Assembly (NCBI GenBank): GCA_022606425.2
Contig: JAHDVF020000992.1
Location: 1,426,001 to 1,490,000, forward strand
DNA length: 64,000 bases
Source of the DNA: Lepidostoma basale
Taxonomy: Eukaryota; Arthropoda; Insecta; Trichoptera; Lepidostomatidae
Direction of reading: 5' to 3'
Within the stretch, counting starts at the first letter, position 1; every line of letters begins with the position of its first letter. This document shows positions 21,405-36,100 of the stretch, one piece after another. Position numbers and translations under genes: made by a program. A model generated the notes under the pieces. It was not told where the DNA came from, searched no databases, and was given only the letters and a program-made list of their open reading frames with translations.

Positions 21405-21732
21405 AAATAAAAATATGTTTTTAATAACTACTTCCACTTCTGTCTCTATTTTACAGCGACCGGTTTCGTCAGGCTCGCTGGCATCGACAGACTAGTCTGT
21501 CGATTTCACGTTATTTGAATAGCAATGTTTAAATTCAGTAAATTTTACATACGTATTTTAATGTTATTCTTGTAAAGATTCATGTTTACCACTCCTGATC
21601 TATGTGTATACAAGAAAGAGAGTGAATGGCAGTGTCACCAGTCTGTCGACACCAGCGAGCCTAGCGAAACCGGTCGCTGTCGAAATAAAGACAAATGTGG
21701 AAGTAGTTATAAAAAAACATCGTTTTATTTAA
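21405..21732. repeat. Family A inverted pair with 145-bp centre
   Basis: Left arm AACTACTTCCACTTCTGTC ... CAGCGACCGGTTTCG (21405-21493), right arm the reverse at about 21640-21732, with unrelated sequence between. Confidence 0.8.
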
Positions 21733-21939
21733 TCCTTATGTAAATTTAACAGTTAAAATGTATAAATATAAAACTTAACGTATATTTTATTTTAAATATT
21801 TCTTTTGTACGGTAAACCCTATTAAAGTGAGTAGCTCAGTATCAGCTTCTTATTAGAAAAGCAGGGGGTCTACACAAAATATAATAAATCGGCAAGGAGT
21901 CCACGGGACAAAAAAGTTTGGGAACCTCTGGTCTATCTG

Positions 21940-22767
21940 ATTGGTTCGAATAAATACGTAAATAAGTATAGTTTAGTTTTTATAAATTACACTAAAAACA
22001 TAATAAATTCATGACGCAGATATGATGCCAATTGGTGCCTGTGTACTCGTATCAATAATAATATAATAATAATCATAAAATCCACGAGAACAATATTGTT
22101 GTAAACATCAGTCGTTAAAGATTTTCCAAATGAATTGAATCTAATTATTGAATGGTAAAAACAGATTCAATTGCAAATAAAGATACCGTCACTATTGGGA
22201 TAGGTATGGTTAGTTGTTAGTTGTTACGGTGATTCATACGTGATTTCCGTTTGAAATCGAAGCATTTCTCAATCACGCAATTATTGACATAGGCAGGCAA
22301 TAGTATACAATTTTCATATCTCTGGTTTCCCGAATGATTATAGTCAGGTATACTGCGGCCACGGGCTGCTGAATTTCCCTGGTCACTCTCTATGGCAATA
22401 ATAAATGTCTTTAGCAACCACCTTATATTCCGATACTTATGATTTATATGGTAACACAATAATATTTCTGTGTAAAAATTTAATAATGAAAACAAAAAAA
22501 AAATGTATACAAAATTTCTTTATTATTATGTAAAAATATTATACATTTATGATAAAAAAATATATCGTTTTCATAATCGAAATGCATGATATTTGAATTA
22601 CAATAATTTTATGTACGAGATAATCTCGTAATATAAATTCTACATGTCGTAAATAGGAGTAGGTAGCTCGCTAAAAGTATACGATTAAAAACTTTTTTAT
22701 TTTTCCAGGCGTTATCTAGCAATACGTTAATGGCTGTAGCCTTTAACATTGCGTTAATAAAAAGATC
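21940..22767. other. Presumed intron
   Basis: No gene or named repeat recognised. Confidence 0.3.
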
Positions 22768-23045
22768 TTCTGCTTAATGCTTAATCCAATCTTCAAAGAT
22801 GGCGCTAGTGTGTAGATTGAACTAAAAAATGTGAAGTGTGGTGTTACTTTGTAGCATATATACAACTTCCAAAAATTTGTTAGACATGGTGGTCGTAAGA
22901 AGGGTGGAATGGGGAATGTTGTATTACATAAAGCGTGCGCTTAACCCAACCAATGACAGGTCATAAGTCCTGTAAGCACCTCGACCACCATATTCTGTTT
23001 CCAATTTGCATCTTCGTCCCTATTGAGATACAATTAATCCTTAAA
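22768..23045 (+). repeat. Dispersed repeat R-A, full copy
   Basis: From GATCTTCTGCTTAATGC through CTTCCAAAAATTTGTTAGAC and ACCAATGACAGGTCATAAGT to ATACAATTAATCC. About 280 bases, no open frame. Matches 43747-44030 over its full length. Confidence 0.8.
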
Positions 23046-23139
23046 AACTTTGTTACTTAATTAAATATAATACATTCATCAGACAAAGATATCATCGTAA
23101 ACAGCGTCGGTTTTCGTTTCTAAGGAACCTTTTGATACC

Positions 23140-23430
23140 ATTATTGGTTTCAAAATATAATGATCCTTGCTGGTGATTATCTCGAGGTATTAATTACTAT
23201 GTAGTTATTTTAAAATTGTACTTCTATATTATGAGTTTACTTTCAATTTTACAGAGCTGACTCAGTCAAGCTCTGGGGTCCATGAGCTATCTATATATGT
23301 TCCGACATTCGCCTTACAGCTGAGGAAACCATGGAAAACCTCAACCGGGACATTTAGTGTATGACTATGGGGAAAATAAAAAGGTGTTCGAAAATGTTTA
23401 TTATATAAGCACAATTGTGTACACTTAATG
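23140..23430 (-). repeat. LINE 3' UTR repeat R-B
   Basis: Shares TTGGTTTCAAAATAT, AGAGCTGACTCA, TTACAGCTGAGGAAACCATG and GAAAACCTCA with 35565-35835. There it lies next to a LINE RNase H remnant on the minus strand, so it is taken as 3' UTR. Confidence 0.65.
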
Positions 23431-24052
23431 TAATTTAAGACTATGTGGTTATTCAATATATTTACAAATATTTAACTCATTTAATGTCCTTAATTTATAT
23501 ATTCAAATCTTAACCGCAAAAGCATTATAATTAAATGAAGAGTGAGTGTGTTTGTTGCCGATTATCGCGACTCTGACAAATTATTTGTTTTCGCCAAAAC
23601 ATTTTTTTTTGCTTTCGTTGCTTCTACGCTGGTGGGTATTGTTTTTTTAGTCTTCGGCGGAGGTCGCACCGTCACCGCCCATTGTTGGAAGTCGCAAAAA
23701 TGTTTTTTTGGCATAAAACAGATCCCACAAAAATATTATTCACTCGTATTGCGCGGGATTTTCTTGGACTATTAAATCTTACTGCGCCAACGTTTCAAAA
23801 TACTCATTTTAGCTTGAACAAATACTAAATATACTCGAATTATAGTACCCAACACAAAAAAATATTACAATCATTTACCGGGTGAAGATATGAACTCTAA
23901 TTTTGTTATTAAAACTCAGGATTCGAGTGCATCTTCTAATAGAAACTGAATATGATGAACTATTTATAGAGATTAACTTAATTAATATTTTAACGAAACG
24001 TATTTAAGACACCCCAGTTATAATAACTAATAAAGTTTATGAACTGTTTCAG
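23431..24052. other. Presumed intron or upstream of start exon
   Basis: An open stretch at 23542-23775 with no known domain. Otherwise nothing recognised. Confidence 0.3.
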
Positions 24053-24126
24053 CGAAAGGAGCCCTCACAGTCTGCTCGTGCAGGATATGGCTACTACTGA
24101 AAAAACATTCCCTGCAGATGCAACAG
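24053..24126 (+). CDS. SLC17 gene, start codon exon
   Basis: Acceptor gaactgtttcag, donor gtactc. Start ATG at 24087, with 34 bases of leader in the exon. Codes MATTEKTFPADAT plus G of the next codon. Phase 1 fits exactly the GA that opens the next exon. Found by phase and splice signals; the short peptide itself is not diagnostic. Confidence 0.75.
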
Positions 24127-27100
24127 GTACTCATTTACACTTTTATCACATACAGCGCCTTTTAATTCAAGCTCTCATCACTTTCTCTATGACTATAATG
24201 CAACTAATCTAAATAAAGTCAATATGATCTTATCAACTTAACCATTTCCATGTAAGAATATATTTATCATTCTAGTTTTGCTATAGTATAACAAATTACA
24301 TAAATTGTCTTGTGCCATTATTGTTTCACTGGTTTTATGGCAGACATTGACACACGAGAAGCTGATAGATGTTGCATCTTAATTTGTGTTACTCTGTCAC
24401 TCGTTTAATAAATATTATTACCTAGTCATTTAATTCTACGCTATTGCGTTTAATTTTTTTTAGATTTTATTCAATCTAAAAAAACTACCTAGTTTTTTCT
24501 GCCACCCTAGTTATATTCTCTCTATTTCTTAGGATTCAATCTTGGGTTTGGTTTCTAGCAAAGATTACCAGCATCTTTCCTAGTTCTTGGGACACTACTT
24601 GGGCATTTTAAATGTGGACTACTATTCCCGCTGCTTTCCGCGTGCTTTTTGTATATAGTAGGTTATTTGAACCCAATTACTAAATACAACTTTCAACTAT
24701 TGATTCTCATGACATGAGATAGATAGCTAGTCTATCGCCATTTATATTTTCAAGGGAATTCTACCTCGTTCTAGTCACATATTTCATTTTCATCCATTGT
24801 AATCGTAGGCATCCCTTTTCTTTCTGCTGTGTTATCCGTGAATGCTCTTTTGTGTCATTAATCTTTCAGAATATAACTCTTTAATTTAGAAATATTTTTT
24901 TACGAATTAAAACACTGTTTTTAACTTTTGAGTTTAATTTTTTCGACATGTTTCGAAGGTTTTTGCTTTCATCGCCGAGAAAATTATAAACACTGAAAAT
25001 ATAAAAAAAGGGCAAGTAAAATAAATTGAAAGGTGGAAAAACAGTGTTTTAAATTTATAAAACAATCGTAAATATGGAATTCCACAGTGTTCACTTTAAG
25101 ATTGTGAAAAAACAAAAAAAAAATATTTTTTGTAAACGAGTATTTTTTATTCTAAAGAAAATTAAGTTGTTAAATTAAAAAACTATGTTCCGAGGGGTTT
25201 GACAAAATCCGATGTTTATGAGAGTTTGTTAGCTGAGATGGAAATTGTATTTTTAGTCTACATTTACACGTCTACATGTGGAAAGTTTTTTGACCCTCCT
25301 TATGATGCAAGCTAATCTATTTAAACACTGTCTATGAAATACAAAATCCAGCTTTTCTTTTTAGAAAATTAGGTTAGTGTTTTATAATACAAAAACAACT
25401 TTTTAACTTGTATAATTTTTGGTCTAATATTAAAAAACAAAATAAATTATTCAAATGTTAAAATGTGGTTTATTTCCAATTAATGTCAAGAGATGGCTGG
25501 ATACAATAATATGTGTATGGTATATTCTGAAATAATGTGTATTTTAAAGATCGGACATGTTTAGAAGTCAGAAGAATCGAGGTGCGTGTATGACTCGGTG
25601 TACGAATGCAAAGGAAGTAAGTGCGGCGGTCGTACATAGTTTTTTGCATGTAACATACGAGTATATTATACGAGTAAACAAATGTTATGCAATATCGCGT
25701 CGCGTGGTGTCGGAAGTGAATGAATAAGGTATTTAACATACAGTTCGTAATGTTCAAGTCTATTAATGCTCGTGTTGATTACAGTGGGCGGTCGTCCCTT
25801 AATATTATAGGTACAAATGTTTAAAACTTGGACTTGGACTTGGATCTTCTGGCTTACAGAGGTTCAGCTCATGTGGCTATTCCTCTTACGTCTGATGGGA
25901 ACATTGTTGGAAGGTGATTTGGTGGGTTGTTAGTTTATTCGGGGGCATGATTTGTGTGGCCCGGAGTGTTCCTCTGAAGGAGAATCGATTTTGGGCGCTT
26001 GTGGCAGCTGGAAGTGTTTGGGTCGTAATTAGAGAGGTCTTTTATTGTGGGGTTGGGATGTGAAGGGAGTCCTTTGTAAAAACGTTCGGCAAGTTTCAGA
26101 ATGAATTCATCTATCATCGGGATTCCCGATTCTAGGTGCAGTTGTGTAATCCTGGTCCATGAAGGCGCACCAAGCGATAAACGGATAGCCTTATTTTGCA
26201 GGATTTGGAGTTTTTGTATGTGACTCGAAGCTGCATAGCCCCAGATTGGGGCTGCATAAGTGAAGATCGGCCTTATAACCGTTTTGTATATCAGGAGTTT
26301 ATTGTCGATGCTTAGTTTACTGTTTCTAGCTAACATTGAGTAGAGGGCTGAGATTGCTTTTGACGCGGCTTTGACTTTATTTGTAATGTGTGGCCTCCAT
26401 GTCAGCTTAGAATCCAAGGTAACCCCAAGGTATTTGATTGTTTTGGTCCAAGGAACGTCTTGGCCGAACATTTTTATGTTGGGAATGTTTGGAGGAATAT
26501 GTCTTTTACTGAAAAGGGTCGCTGCGCTTTTACTCGGAGAATGTTTAAAAGAACTGTGCTTGAGTTGTGTTTTTTTCTACTTCCAAATCTTGAATGGAGT
26601 GAGAACGGACATATCTTAACTTCTCAGTGTAATCTCAAGCATAACAACCGTAGGGGTATTGTATTTATAAGAATACTAGTTTTTACCTACCGTAAGTACC
26701 GTCATACTTGTTTTGGTACCATCTAAAATGATCTACTCTTCCAAGTGTGCGTGCAGCGAATACATGGAGCTAACCACGAGTATACGAGTACATACTTGAA
26801 AATAGTGCCGAAAAATTGTGCTTGAATACCGCCTTAACAAAAAATTCCGAATTAATTACTTTATGAGAGGGTATTATGTGTTTACGGAGTGTAAACAGTT
26901 TCACGTTCTTGAAGAGCACATGTAACGACCTGCCAGGCACACTCCGCAAGGGGGGATAATGTTTCACTGCTATTCGCTAATAAATTTGCCGATCTGTGTT
27001 TGCTAAGCTTTTATCCACCGTCGTAAATATTTGGTAATTTGACTTTTCACAGGGATTCTCAAAGACAGTGAAAATGGTTGACGTTAAAGTTAAGGATACC

Positions 27101-30100
27101 CAGGTAACTTTTGAAGTCTTAGACACAACAGGGAGCATCGTAGAAAAAACATTTTCTCTCTCTTCCTTCGATGCCGCTATAGCCCATATCGAGCCTTGGC
27201 CTTCCACAACATGTGCTTCCATCCCCACCTGTTCACCGTCTGCCAATTCGCCACCTGGAGGAGCTACGCCGCCTCCCTTCTGGCCTCATCCTCCCACCCC
27301 AGCCTGGTGTATATAATATTTAAAAGTCAATAATGCTGGTAACAGGTATAAATTGCATAACGTTCATTAATATTTGCATCCAAAACATCCCTTCTTCTTC
27401 TTCTTCTTCCTCTTAGTTTAGGTCGTATGACCTGTTTGTGACGGTGAGTTGTCCTGGGATGATGATGTCCAGCAATCTCTTCATCTTTTTGGTGGCCTTC
27501 CTGGTAATCTCTTGCTGCTTGGGTTTTCATCTTTAACATTTTTTGCAATTCTTGTATTCTCCATGCGGTCCACGAAGGTCTCTCCAAAAGCGCTTTCTGC
27601 TTCTTCCCCATCTTACTACGCCCTCAACACCACAGACAGACCTTATCGTTTCATTTCTGATCAGATCTCTGAGGGTTTTGCCTACAATGGAGTGTAGGGT
27701 TCGCATTTGTGCTACTCTAAGAAGGTTCCGAGTTCTATTGGTATCGGCTCTGACCTCTATTCCATACGTCATGATGGGGCGGACGCATGCCTTGTATATC
27801 TTGACTTTAATTTCGGTTACATCCTTTATATGTTAACATTTAGAAGGGTAAGGGCAATTTAATTATCGTTTAGAGAAAATTCAGATGAAAAGTATTAGAG
27901 CCTTCGATGGAGCAAGAAGGGATGCAACACTGTCGTTGGGAGGGGGTGAAGCAAAATTCTTTTGGGAAACCACGCTCTACTATAATATATTGTTTGCCTC
28001 GGAGAATTGATTAGGCGGGGTGCGCCATCCGCCGCGGAACTGACGACCTCGGGGACAACGCTATATTGTACTTATTGTATAATTATGGTGAGGATCGTTT
28101 TACGCCAAATTTCACCATTATTATTAATTGTTGATTGGGTTGGGTAGTCGCTATCCGGCGGGACTATTATTCTGAACATATAAGGGCCTCAATACACGAA
28201 TATCGAACGCATTTGTATGAAGGTACACTCATATCTTTCAGGGTGTGAGTTATTAGTCATAGGTTAGCTTATATAAGGACCATGCCACTTGTTGTGAAGC
28301 ACGATCACATTACAACCTTTTCGATTTTTAAAATTAAGAACCATTCATAAACATATCGAGCACGTGTTTGAAATCCGGAGACTAAAAATCCGAGATCGAG
28401 AAAGAGCAGAGTATATAAAATAAATGATGTACGATTTGAATGGTTCCTCTATTCTGTTGCCAGAAGAGTCCGATCTTCGCTTGCCAAGTACTTTTTACGT
28501 AGGTACTTTTTATTCATCTGTTTGGAGCATCACGCTATTAATAAGAAATACAATTTAGAGGAAATTGTTAGAATTGAGACGAGAAAAAGGTCAAGAACAG
28601 ATATAAACAAATTTGAAAAGATCGCAGTTTTCCGCGGCCTTGTTGACGAGCATCGGGCACGCCACTGGGCCAATGACGTAAAAAAAAAAATTTAGTTTAG
28701 TAAACCCGTCTTGTTAGTGGTTAGAAATTTCCTAGAAAGCTCACATACATAAAAAAATGAATACATAAATTTAAGTACATAATTGAAATTGAAGCGGCCA
28801 GTTAAACTGCTCCTAAATACGTGTATGGGTACATATAGTATACTAGAAGTCCGCCCAGTTGCCAAGTACTAATCTTCCGAAAACTATTACCTTGGACGGA
28901 ATCATATTCTAAGTATTTTTAAACTACTCGCCCACTACTGCATTTGCATACACTAGTTTGATTAATTCACCACTTCAAGGTGTGCGTTTACCCGAAACCA
29001 TTCAATTAAGTATATCATTTTGCTTGAAATGAATTATTCACGAAGTGTTTATTATACTGATTGTATCCTCCGATTAATAATCAAAAATGTACCCAATCGC
29101 GGCAGATTTAGACGGGATATTCTTAAGCCGAATCTGATATCTATAAAATAATATTGTTGGATATATAAAAAACCGCTATCACATGCGAGTACTTGCCCTA
29201 TTCCCCTCTTAGGAGAGGTTTCGCTTCTTTCTTCCTACCAACAAGCGTTCGACTTCACTTCTGACAGTAGTGTGTCCCTAACTTACTATACATGGTCCAT
29301 CAGTCGTACATCCACAGCGGCATCTTTGCAATGAAAATAAAACTATGATATTATTGGGCCAACATACACTGCACCACTGCTTTGTAAACAGCAATCGTGA
29401 AATACATTAGTTTACAAGTTAAAAATCCAAAGCTGTGTTTTTTTAATGTTTTTTGCCTAAAATAATTATATATTTTTCCTCTTACTTCATCATTTATTCA
29501 ATCCTTTGCTGAATAAACGATAAATTGAAACTCTTGATCTTTTTTCGTTTCTAAGGGTTGAACAATTTTAACAATATTAAGCTCGGCGATCGCGTTATAC
29601 TGGATCGTTCACAGAGAAAATATTAAAAACTTTTTTAAATCAATGTTTTACCTTAACTGGCCCGTGTGACAGTCGCGAAACAGCAGTTACGGCGTGCGAA
29701 TAATTAATGATCGATGTCCCAAGCATTCTTAACATATTCCTCAGCAAGTTTGCTAGAAACTGGAAGCTTGTTATCCATCCAGCTTTCCTCTTCGTTTTCT
29801 CGAAACTAGGGGCCGGTGTGCACGTCACTCCGTGGAGTAGAGAGCACTAAACTTGTCCTTCCTTATTGGCCGGGAATGCTGCGAGAGACGAGCGACAAGT
29901 GCACCGCTGGCCTGTGCGCTAATATACTGCTCAAGTTGCCAGGCGCTCAATATTATAATATTATTTTCATTATTTTGCACAAATGAGGCATTAAAAACTT
30001 GTGATTTATTACACAGTTTTCTCACTCACTTTTATTTCAATATGTTTCGAAGGCTTTATAATATAAAGAAAGAGTACGAGAATATTTTGAATACAAGAGA

Positions 30101-33100
30101 GCGAGAGAGGAAAAGTTATTTGAAATTTGTTCTGATTCTGAATCTAATTCTGAATTTTGTTAAAATTATTGTTTTACGACAGTAGTATAGAAAATTTTAA
30201 CGTGTGGAAAAATGTGATTTGCATTAAAAGTTAAAAGTTATTACTGAATACGATTGTACAGTGAACCAAGTTTTTAAAGGGTAGAAAATCTCACTTCTGT
30301 GAATATTTTACGGGTTACTAGTACCTTTATTATGATAAAGATATAAATGGAATTTTAAATCGTTTTTCTGATTTTAAATTAAGATAAATAAACCCGCAAT
30401 ATTGAAAATAAAAAGATGATGATGATGTCTCGATTTATACATCTCGATAGCATTAAGGTTATGAAACTTTACATAGACATATAATTTATTCAGACGACTC
30501 ATTTGGAAAGTAAGGATTGATGAAGATGAGCCAAAGGCAGGTTGATTCTGCATTCCAAAATATAGAACATTTCTCCTACTCTACTAGTCAAAGGTTTAAC
30601 TTGTAAATAATATTAAATATATGGTAATACTTATTAAAAATACGTGTATGATTTTATGAACCGTCGTTTAGTTTTTATATCATATTATATTAAATATACA
30701 AGTTAAAAAATAATCCACAATTGACTTAAGAAATGAAACACGTGTAGATTTAATAATACTTTTCTAGAGACAATTTGAATAGAAATATTATTCACAGAAG
30801 CATTTACGAGCAAAAAATATGTACCTACATTAAAATCGTATTTGAGATTTCAATATTACAGTGAAAAAAAAAAGTTGATTGCTTTATTTTTTTATTGAAG
30901 TTCATTCAGTGAATAAAAATAAAAATAAATACACATTACATTTTATACAATTTAGTATTCTATTTCCGATCAGTTTCGGTAGTTCCCTGCTGCCGTTCAG
31001 GTTGGACGATAGCACACGATGCTAAAATATCCCAGACGATGACAGTGAGCTGCTGAAGTCGATAAGAACTAGCAGAATAACAAGTGGATTAATGCTGTAT
31101 ATTTCTATAAATTTAAAACATCTAATTGCTACCCGTTTGGGTATTTCATAGCTACAATAACATTAACATGACTTTCCATGTTTTTGGCGTAAAAATCACT
31201 TGAGTTGAACATTGTGATAATTATTATTTTCACGGCTGGTAAAAATATGATTTATTTATCTGAAAGAAGCAATTTCAATGTCTCTACGTAAAAAACATTT
31301 TAAAAATAGAACGTAATGGCAGCCGGTCCGGTCGGTCGTCCACTGGGAGTAGGTACCTACCCACCCACTACGCGGGTAATGAGTGCTCTCCCAGGGGTGT
31401 CATGTCGGGGCCGGGGACCACTTTTCCATACACGTAGCTGGATGCTACCAAGATTTTTTATTCCGCGGAAAGTTGTTGCTGACTAATTGCACATTAATGG
31501 TCTAACTCAGTATTATCACGAAACGCGACTGTAGAAATTTATTCACCGAAGCTACAAGCAGATGGGAGTACATAATTAACATCTTATGTATGGAAGTGAA
31601 GCTTGGAGCCAGCAGAAGAATGATTCTTCGTCAGCTTGTCTCCATCCACTGCTGGACGTAAGCCTCTCCACCTTCACGCTATCCCTCTCTGTTTCTCGTT
31701 AGTGTTCTCCAGGCCCTTCCCGCCGTCCGTACAATATCATCGCTCCACCTGGTAGGCTGTCTCCCGACACTTTTCCAGCCCAACCGACTCTACGAAGAAT
31801 GATAAATGTATGATGAATGCCGTAGAAATGAGATCACTGAAAATAATGTGGTAAAAAACGATGTATAATAGAATATCGAAAGATGAATTTAGGAAGGAAT
31901 GTAAGGCAGATGATTGCATCCTAAACCAAATGATGACTTAGATGATTTAGATATATGGAACGAACGAATGAGATAGGAATGACTGGAAAGTTGTATACAG
32001 GCAATGAAAATGAAAAAAAGATGCCGAGGACGTCCGAAGAAAACATGGCATGACCAAATTAATCAATTAGTAAATAAGAAGGAAGGAAGCTCGATAGTTG
32101 ACATAATCTTTAAACCCTATTTATAGATTTTCTATCCTTTGTCTGGACTTTACCAACATAATCTCATTTTGGCACGTGGTCATTTGCGAAAGAAGTACCA
32201 GACAGTCTAATCGAATAGTCGACTTGGTGAAATCTGTGGACTCACATACGACCGTCAATATTTTTCATTCAAGGGTAGCTGTCGAATCCGTCGAATTTGT
32301 GTTAAGAATTACCTACTCGTATATATATTTTTCATGATCATGATTTCTACTTACAAAATATCCATAATAGTTTATCCTCAAAATGTACAAAATAATTCCT
32401 TCAGTTGCCAATTTGAAATTTTTGAGTATAATTTTTTTTATAGCTTAGTATTCGTATTCGAAATTGGATGATTACAATACGTAAAAAAACTTAAAATAGT
32501 CTTACCATGAGCTTATGTACCCACGATAATACTATGGTACTGCAAGATACTACTCTTGGAGATAGAGATCAACCAACGCAAATAGCAAAATGTTTTCGAC
32601 AATATTCTGAAAAAATAATTTTATATTAAAATTGGTCAGAGGTTTAATGATAATTTTTCCAAGATAAACATGCTCTTCTCGTTAATCCGCGTCTTTATTC
32701 GTATGAACACCCTAGCTACACGTCGAAAGCAGCACCCTTAACGTACCATATATTCGATTTGTGATGGTCGGACTGTACCCGTGTCGTGAAACCTTACAAA
32801 TTTAATTGACTTTATTTTATTAGGCTCCCAACACCAGTACTTGTGTAGCGACATAGCGCAGGCGCGGGTGGGAAACTGTTTACTTCATTCATTTTCATGG
32901 TTCCCCAATAACAACAGATTTCACGGGATTATGAAAATTCCTGAATTTCTTAATCTATTTAGAGGATTCCGACTCCCTGGATTATTCAATATAAATATTA
33001 TATTTTCTCTGTATTGTTTCTCGAACAACTATAAAAAAACATAATATTAACATTGAAGGATTGACACTTTTCACCCCAAGGCGAGGCTTGCCACTCTCAT

Positions 33101-36100
33101 ACTTGTATAATTAGAAAACTGAAGTTTTGTTAATATTCGATATTTTTATATTGTCTTTAAAGTAAATCAATTATTTATTATACTATACACCAATGGACAT
33201 GATATTATACTCGTACATCTACATATTTTGAAATCCGTTTTGGACGAAACACTATGATACTTCAACATTATTATCTGTTAAATTAAAAAAACTTTGTTTA
33301 TGTGTCATAATTGTTTTCTCAAGCTGTCGATAAAAATAAAAACAATAAAAAATTGTGATACAAAAACAAAGTTTTATAATTGAACAGTTAATATTTTGTA
33401 ATTGTACATTAACCTTAAAGATGGTAATTTTGATGTTTGGGTTGTATGAAAAAATATCGTCCTTATGACATGAAATCTGATTTCCAAAAACAAGACGTAT
33501 TTTCGAATATATTAAATTGCGTTTCAGTGTTGTATCACCATTGCGCTCATTGTATCTGTTGACTAGTGTGCTCCGTGAATGGGAGATTTATCGTGCGGGT
33601 ACTGTTCCACGTATATGTACATATATTACTCCTGAATGGTCCTGCGACCATTGAACTGTCTTGGCCCATACATGTGAAAGTTTGCAGTTGAAAATAGTAA
33701 CCAGTTCCACTATTGCATACATTTTCTCACGATTTAAGTCTTCTTCTTCTCTTCTTCTTATTCTTAGTGTAGGCCTAGTGGCCTGTTTCTTAAGAGGAAT
33801 TGGCCTCCTGCGAAGTCGACTCCCAGCTGTCGATCCATCTCTTTGGTGGTCTGCCCGGGGGTCATTGAATTGAATCAGAGGAATTGGCTACCATGGGGCT
33901 GGCCGTGCAACTCAATGAAGGGGAGTCTAGATGGATCCATTCTCCTCACGTGTGCATACCAGTATCTTCTCCTTTGCCTTCCCCACCTAACGACATCCTC
34001 GACCTCGAATATCTCCCTTATCCGTGTATTCCTTATCCTCTCTTGCAGTGTCTTGCCAGATATATTTCTGAGCGTCTTCATTTCTGACACTCTGAGCGCG
34101 TTTTTTGTGATTGTGGTGTCCGCCCTGCACTCAAGTCTTATAACTTCTCACTTTGCTGCTGATCTGATTCTGAAATGACCGCAGCCTTGTTTACTTGCTC
34201 CATCATTTCACATGGTAGATCCGTTTTCCCACACAAGTCCACACCCAGATATCTCAATTTTTCCACCTGTTCCACTGAAACATCCCCCACAGACCGCTAC
34301 ATCCCACCTGAGCTCGAGAGAATACCATACTCTTGGTCTTTGCTACTGATATGATCGTATTGTATTTTTGACTAGCAAGATGAAATGCGTTCAAAAGTAT
34401 TGCAGGTTTTCCTTTGTCTCGACAAATATGACAGTGTCGTCCGGATAACAGACATTGTCTTCTCTTCCAGTCGGTTTTAGTACTAATTTAAAATATTTAA
34501 ATAATTAAAATCTTTGTCATGACAATACATATTATGTTTATAAATTGAGACTGCCAAGGTAGAAAAATGATTTATTTGATTAATATTTTAATTAATATGT
34601 TTTTAAGAGCCTTTTAAAAAATGAAACCACATAAGCTTTGGACAAATTAATATCTATTTTATGCAGACATTCAAACTTTTCAAATGCAGTTTTTATATTC
34701 ATTACTTGCAGTTCTGTGTGGATACTCTAAAACATATTTTTATTTTACATTTTTAATTGATCTTTTCCCAAAATACTAATAAAACTCTCAGTCATAAAGT
34801 GGACACTATTTTTTTTTTCATACTTACGAACATGAGGAGTACTTTGTGTATGCAAATGCTTTATTTGTATTTTGTATGTAAATTTTCTACTATTTACTAT
34901 TTTCAATCGGTTTTCATTTGAATTTAAATGAATGCATGGATTTGCATGACATACATGTTACTTGAAGAATTTTAAACGATTTCAATTCAAATTAAATTTC
35001 ACGGCATCCGATCAATTCAGTTGAACCAATTAAATTCGCGGTAGAGTGGTAAGAGCTCTGACTGATTCTCGGTTTCGATTCCCGGCGATGGCAGAGTGAT
35101 TGTCACACTGCCTTTGGTCTGGCGTAGAATTCACGTAACAATAAAATGGCGATAGATTAGCTACCTATATTATGTCATGAGAATCAATATATTAGCTTAA
35201 AAACAAATGGTATACAGTAATTGGGTTCAAATGACCTGTTATACGAGTATAAAGAAAAAAATCATATTACACGACATCATATATTATCGGTATCGTCTTC
35301 TTCATCTCTTATATTTCATTGATCCGTTCCTGAATGGGGGTCATGCTCCTGGGAGATGGAACATCAGCTTCCCATGGGTCTGTACGTTTTCCGAGGCTTG
35401 GTTTTCGTTTTGTGAGCTTTGAGGATATTTTTACATCAGCCAGGTAGCTAGCCTTACCCAACAACAGTCCTCCAATTTGCATTCGGGATTGGGACCGACA
35501 AGGGCAAAATTTTAGCCCTAACCCATTATTTTATTACATTTTTTTTTCTTATTTTTTGCCTGATTGGTTTCAAAATATTATGATTCTTGCTGATGATTAT
35601 CTCAATGATATTTCTTATTGTTTCAAAATTTAATTTCTATTTTTTTGTGTTAACCTTCAAAATATAGAGCTGACTCAACCAAGCTCTCCATGGGATATCT
35701 ATATCTATATATGTATATGTTTCGACATTCGTCTTACAGCTGAGGAAACCATGGAAAACCTCAGCCGGAACATTTAGGGTTTATATATGGAAAGAGTAAA
35801 AAGTTAGAAAAATCTTTATTATAAAATTACAATTATATAAACTTAAGGCTGGGAAGATGAGATTCACTACATTCACTATGTTTTTGTTTATTTATTGTTC
35901 TTAATTTATTAATGATGCTGGAAGCCATCTCCTGGAATGGCAGTCGCAAGTTTTGAATCTTGAGGATAGCCGGAAAGTCGTCAAAGGGGGCTGTCTCTTC
36001 CGGATCTCTTTGTCCAATTTTCATCTATCGCTGGCGAACATCGGGCAGCGCAAAAGAACGTGCTTAATAGCTTGTTCGGTTGCATTGTCGCATTGACAAG

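Larger units (their letters stand above)
20923..21930 (-). mobile_element. hAT-type MITE, copy 2, split by inserted repeats
   Basis: Ends CAGTGGTTCCCAATGTGG (20923) and, reversed, CAGAGGTTCCCAAAC (21930), flanked by GGCTAGCT (20915-20922) and GTCTATCT (21931-21938), 6 of 8 alike. The MITE sequence is at 20923-21060 and 21851-21930. The ~790 bases between hold palindromes of families D and A. Confidence 0.75.

Noticed and set aside
27051..27101. Alternative first coding exon for the transporter
   Set aside because: It ends in phase 0, which would give a stop in the next exon. The exon at 24053 fits in phase 1.
35031..35110. tRNA gene
   Set aside because: The A and B boxes are tRNA-like, but there is no proper acceptor stem or cloverleaf and the sequence continues into the SINE body seen four more times.
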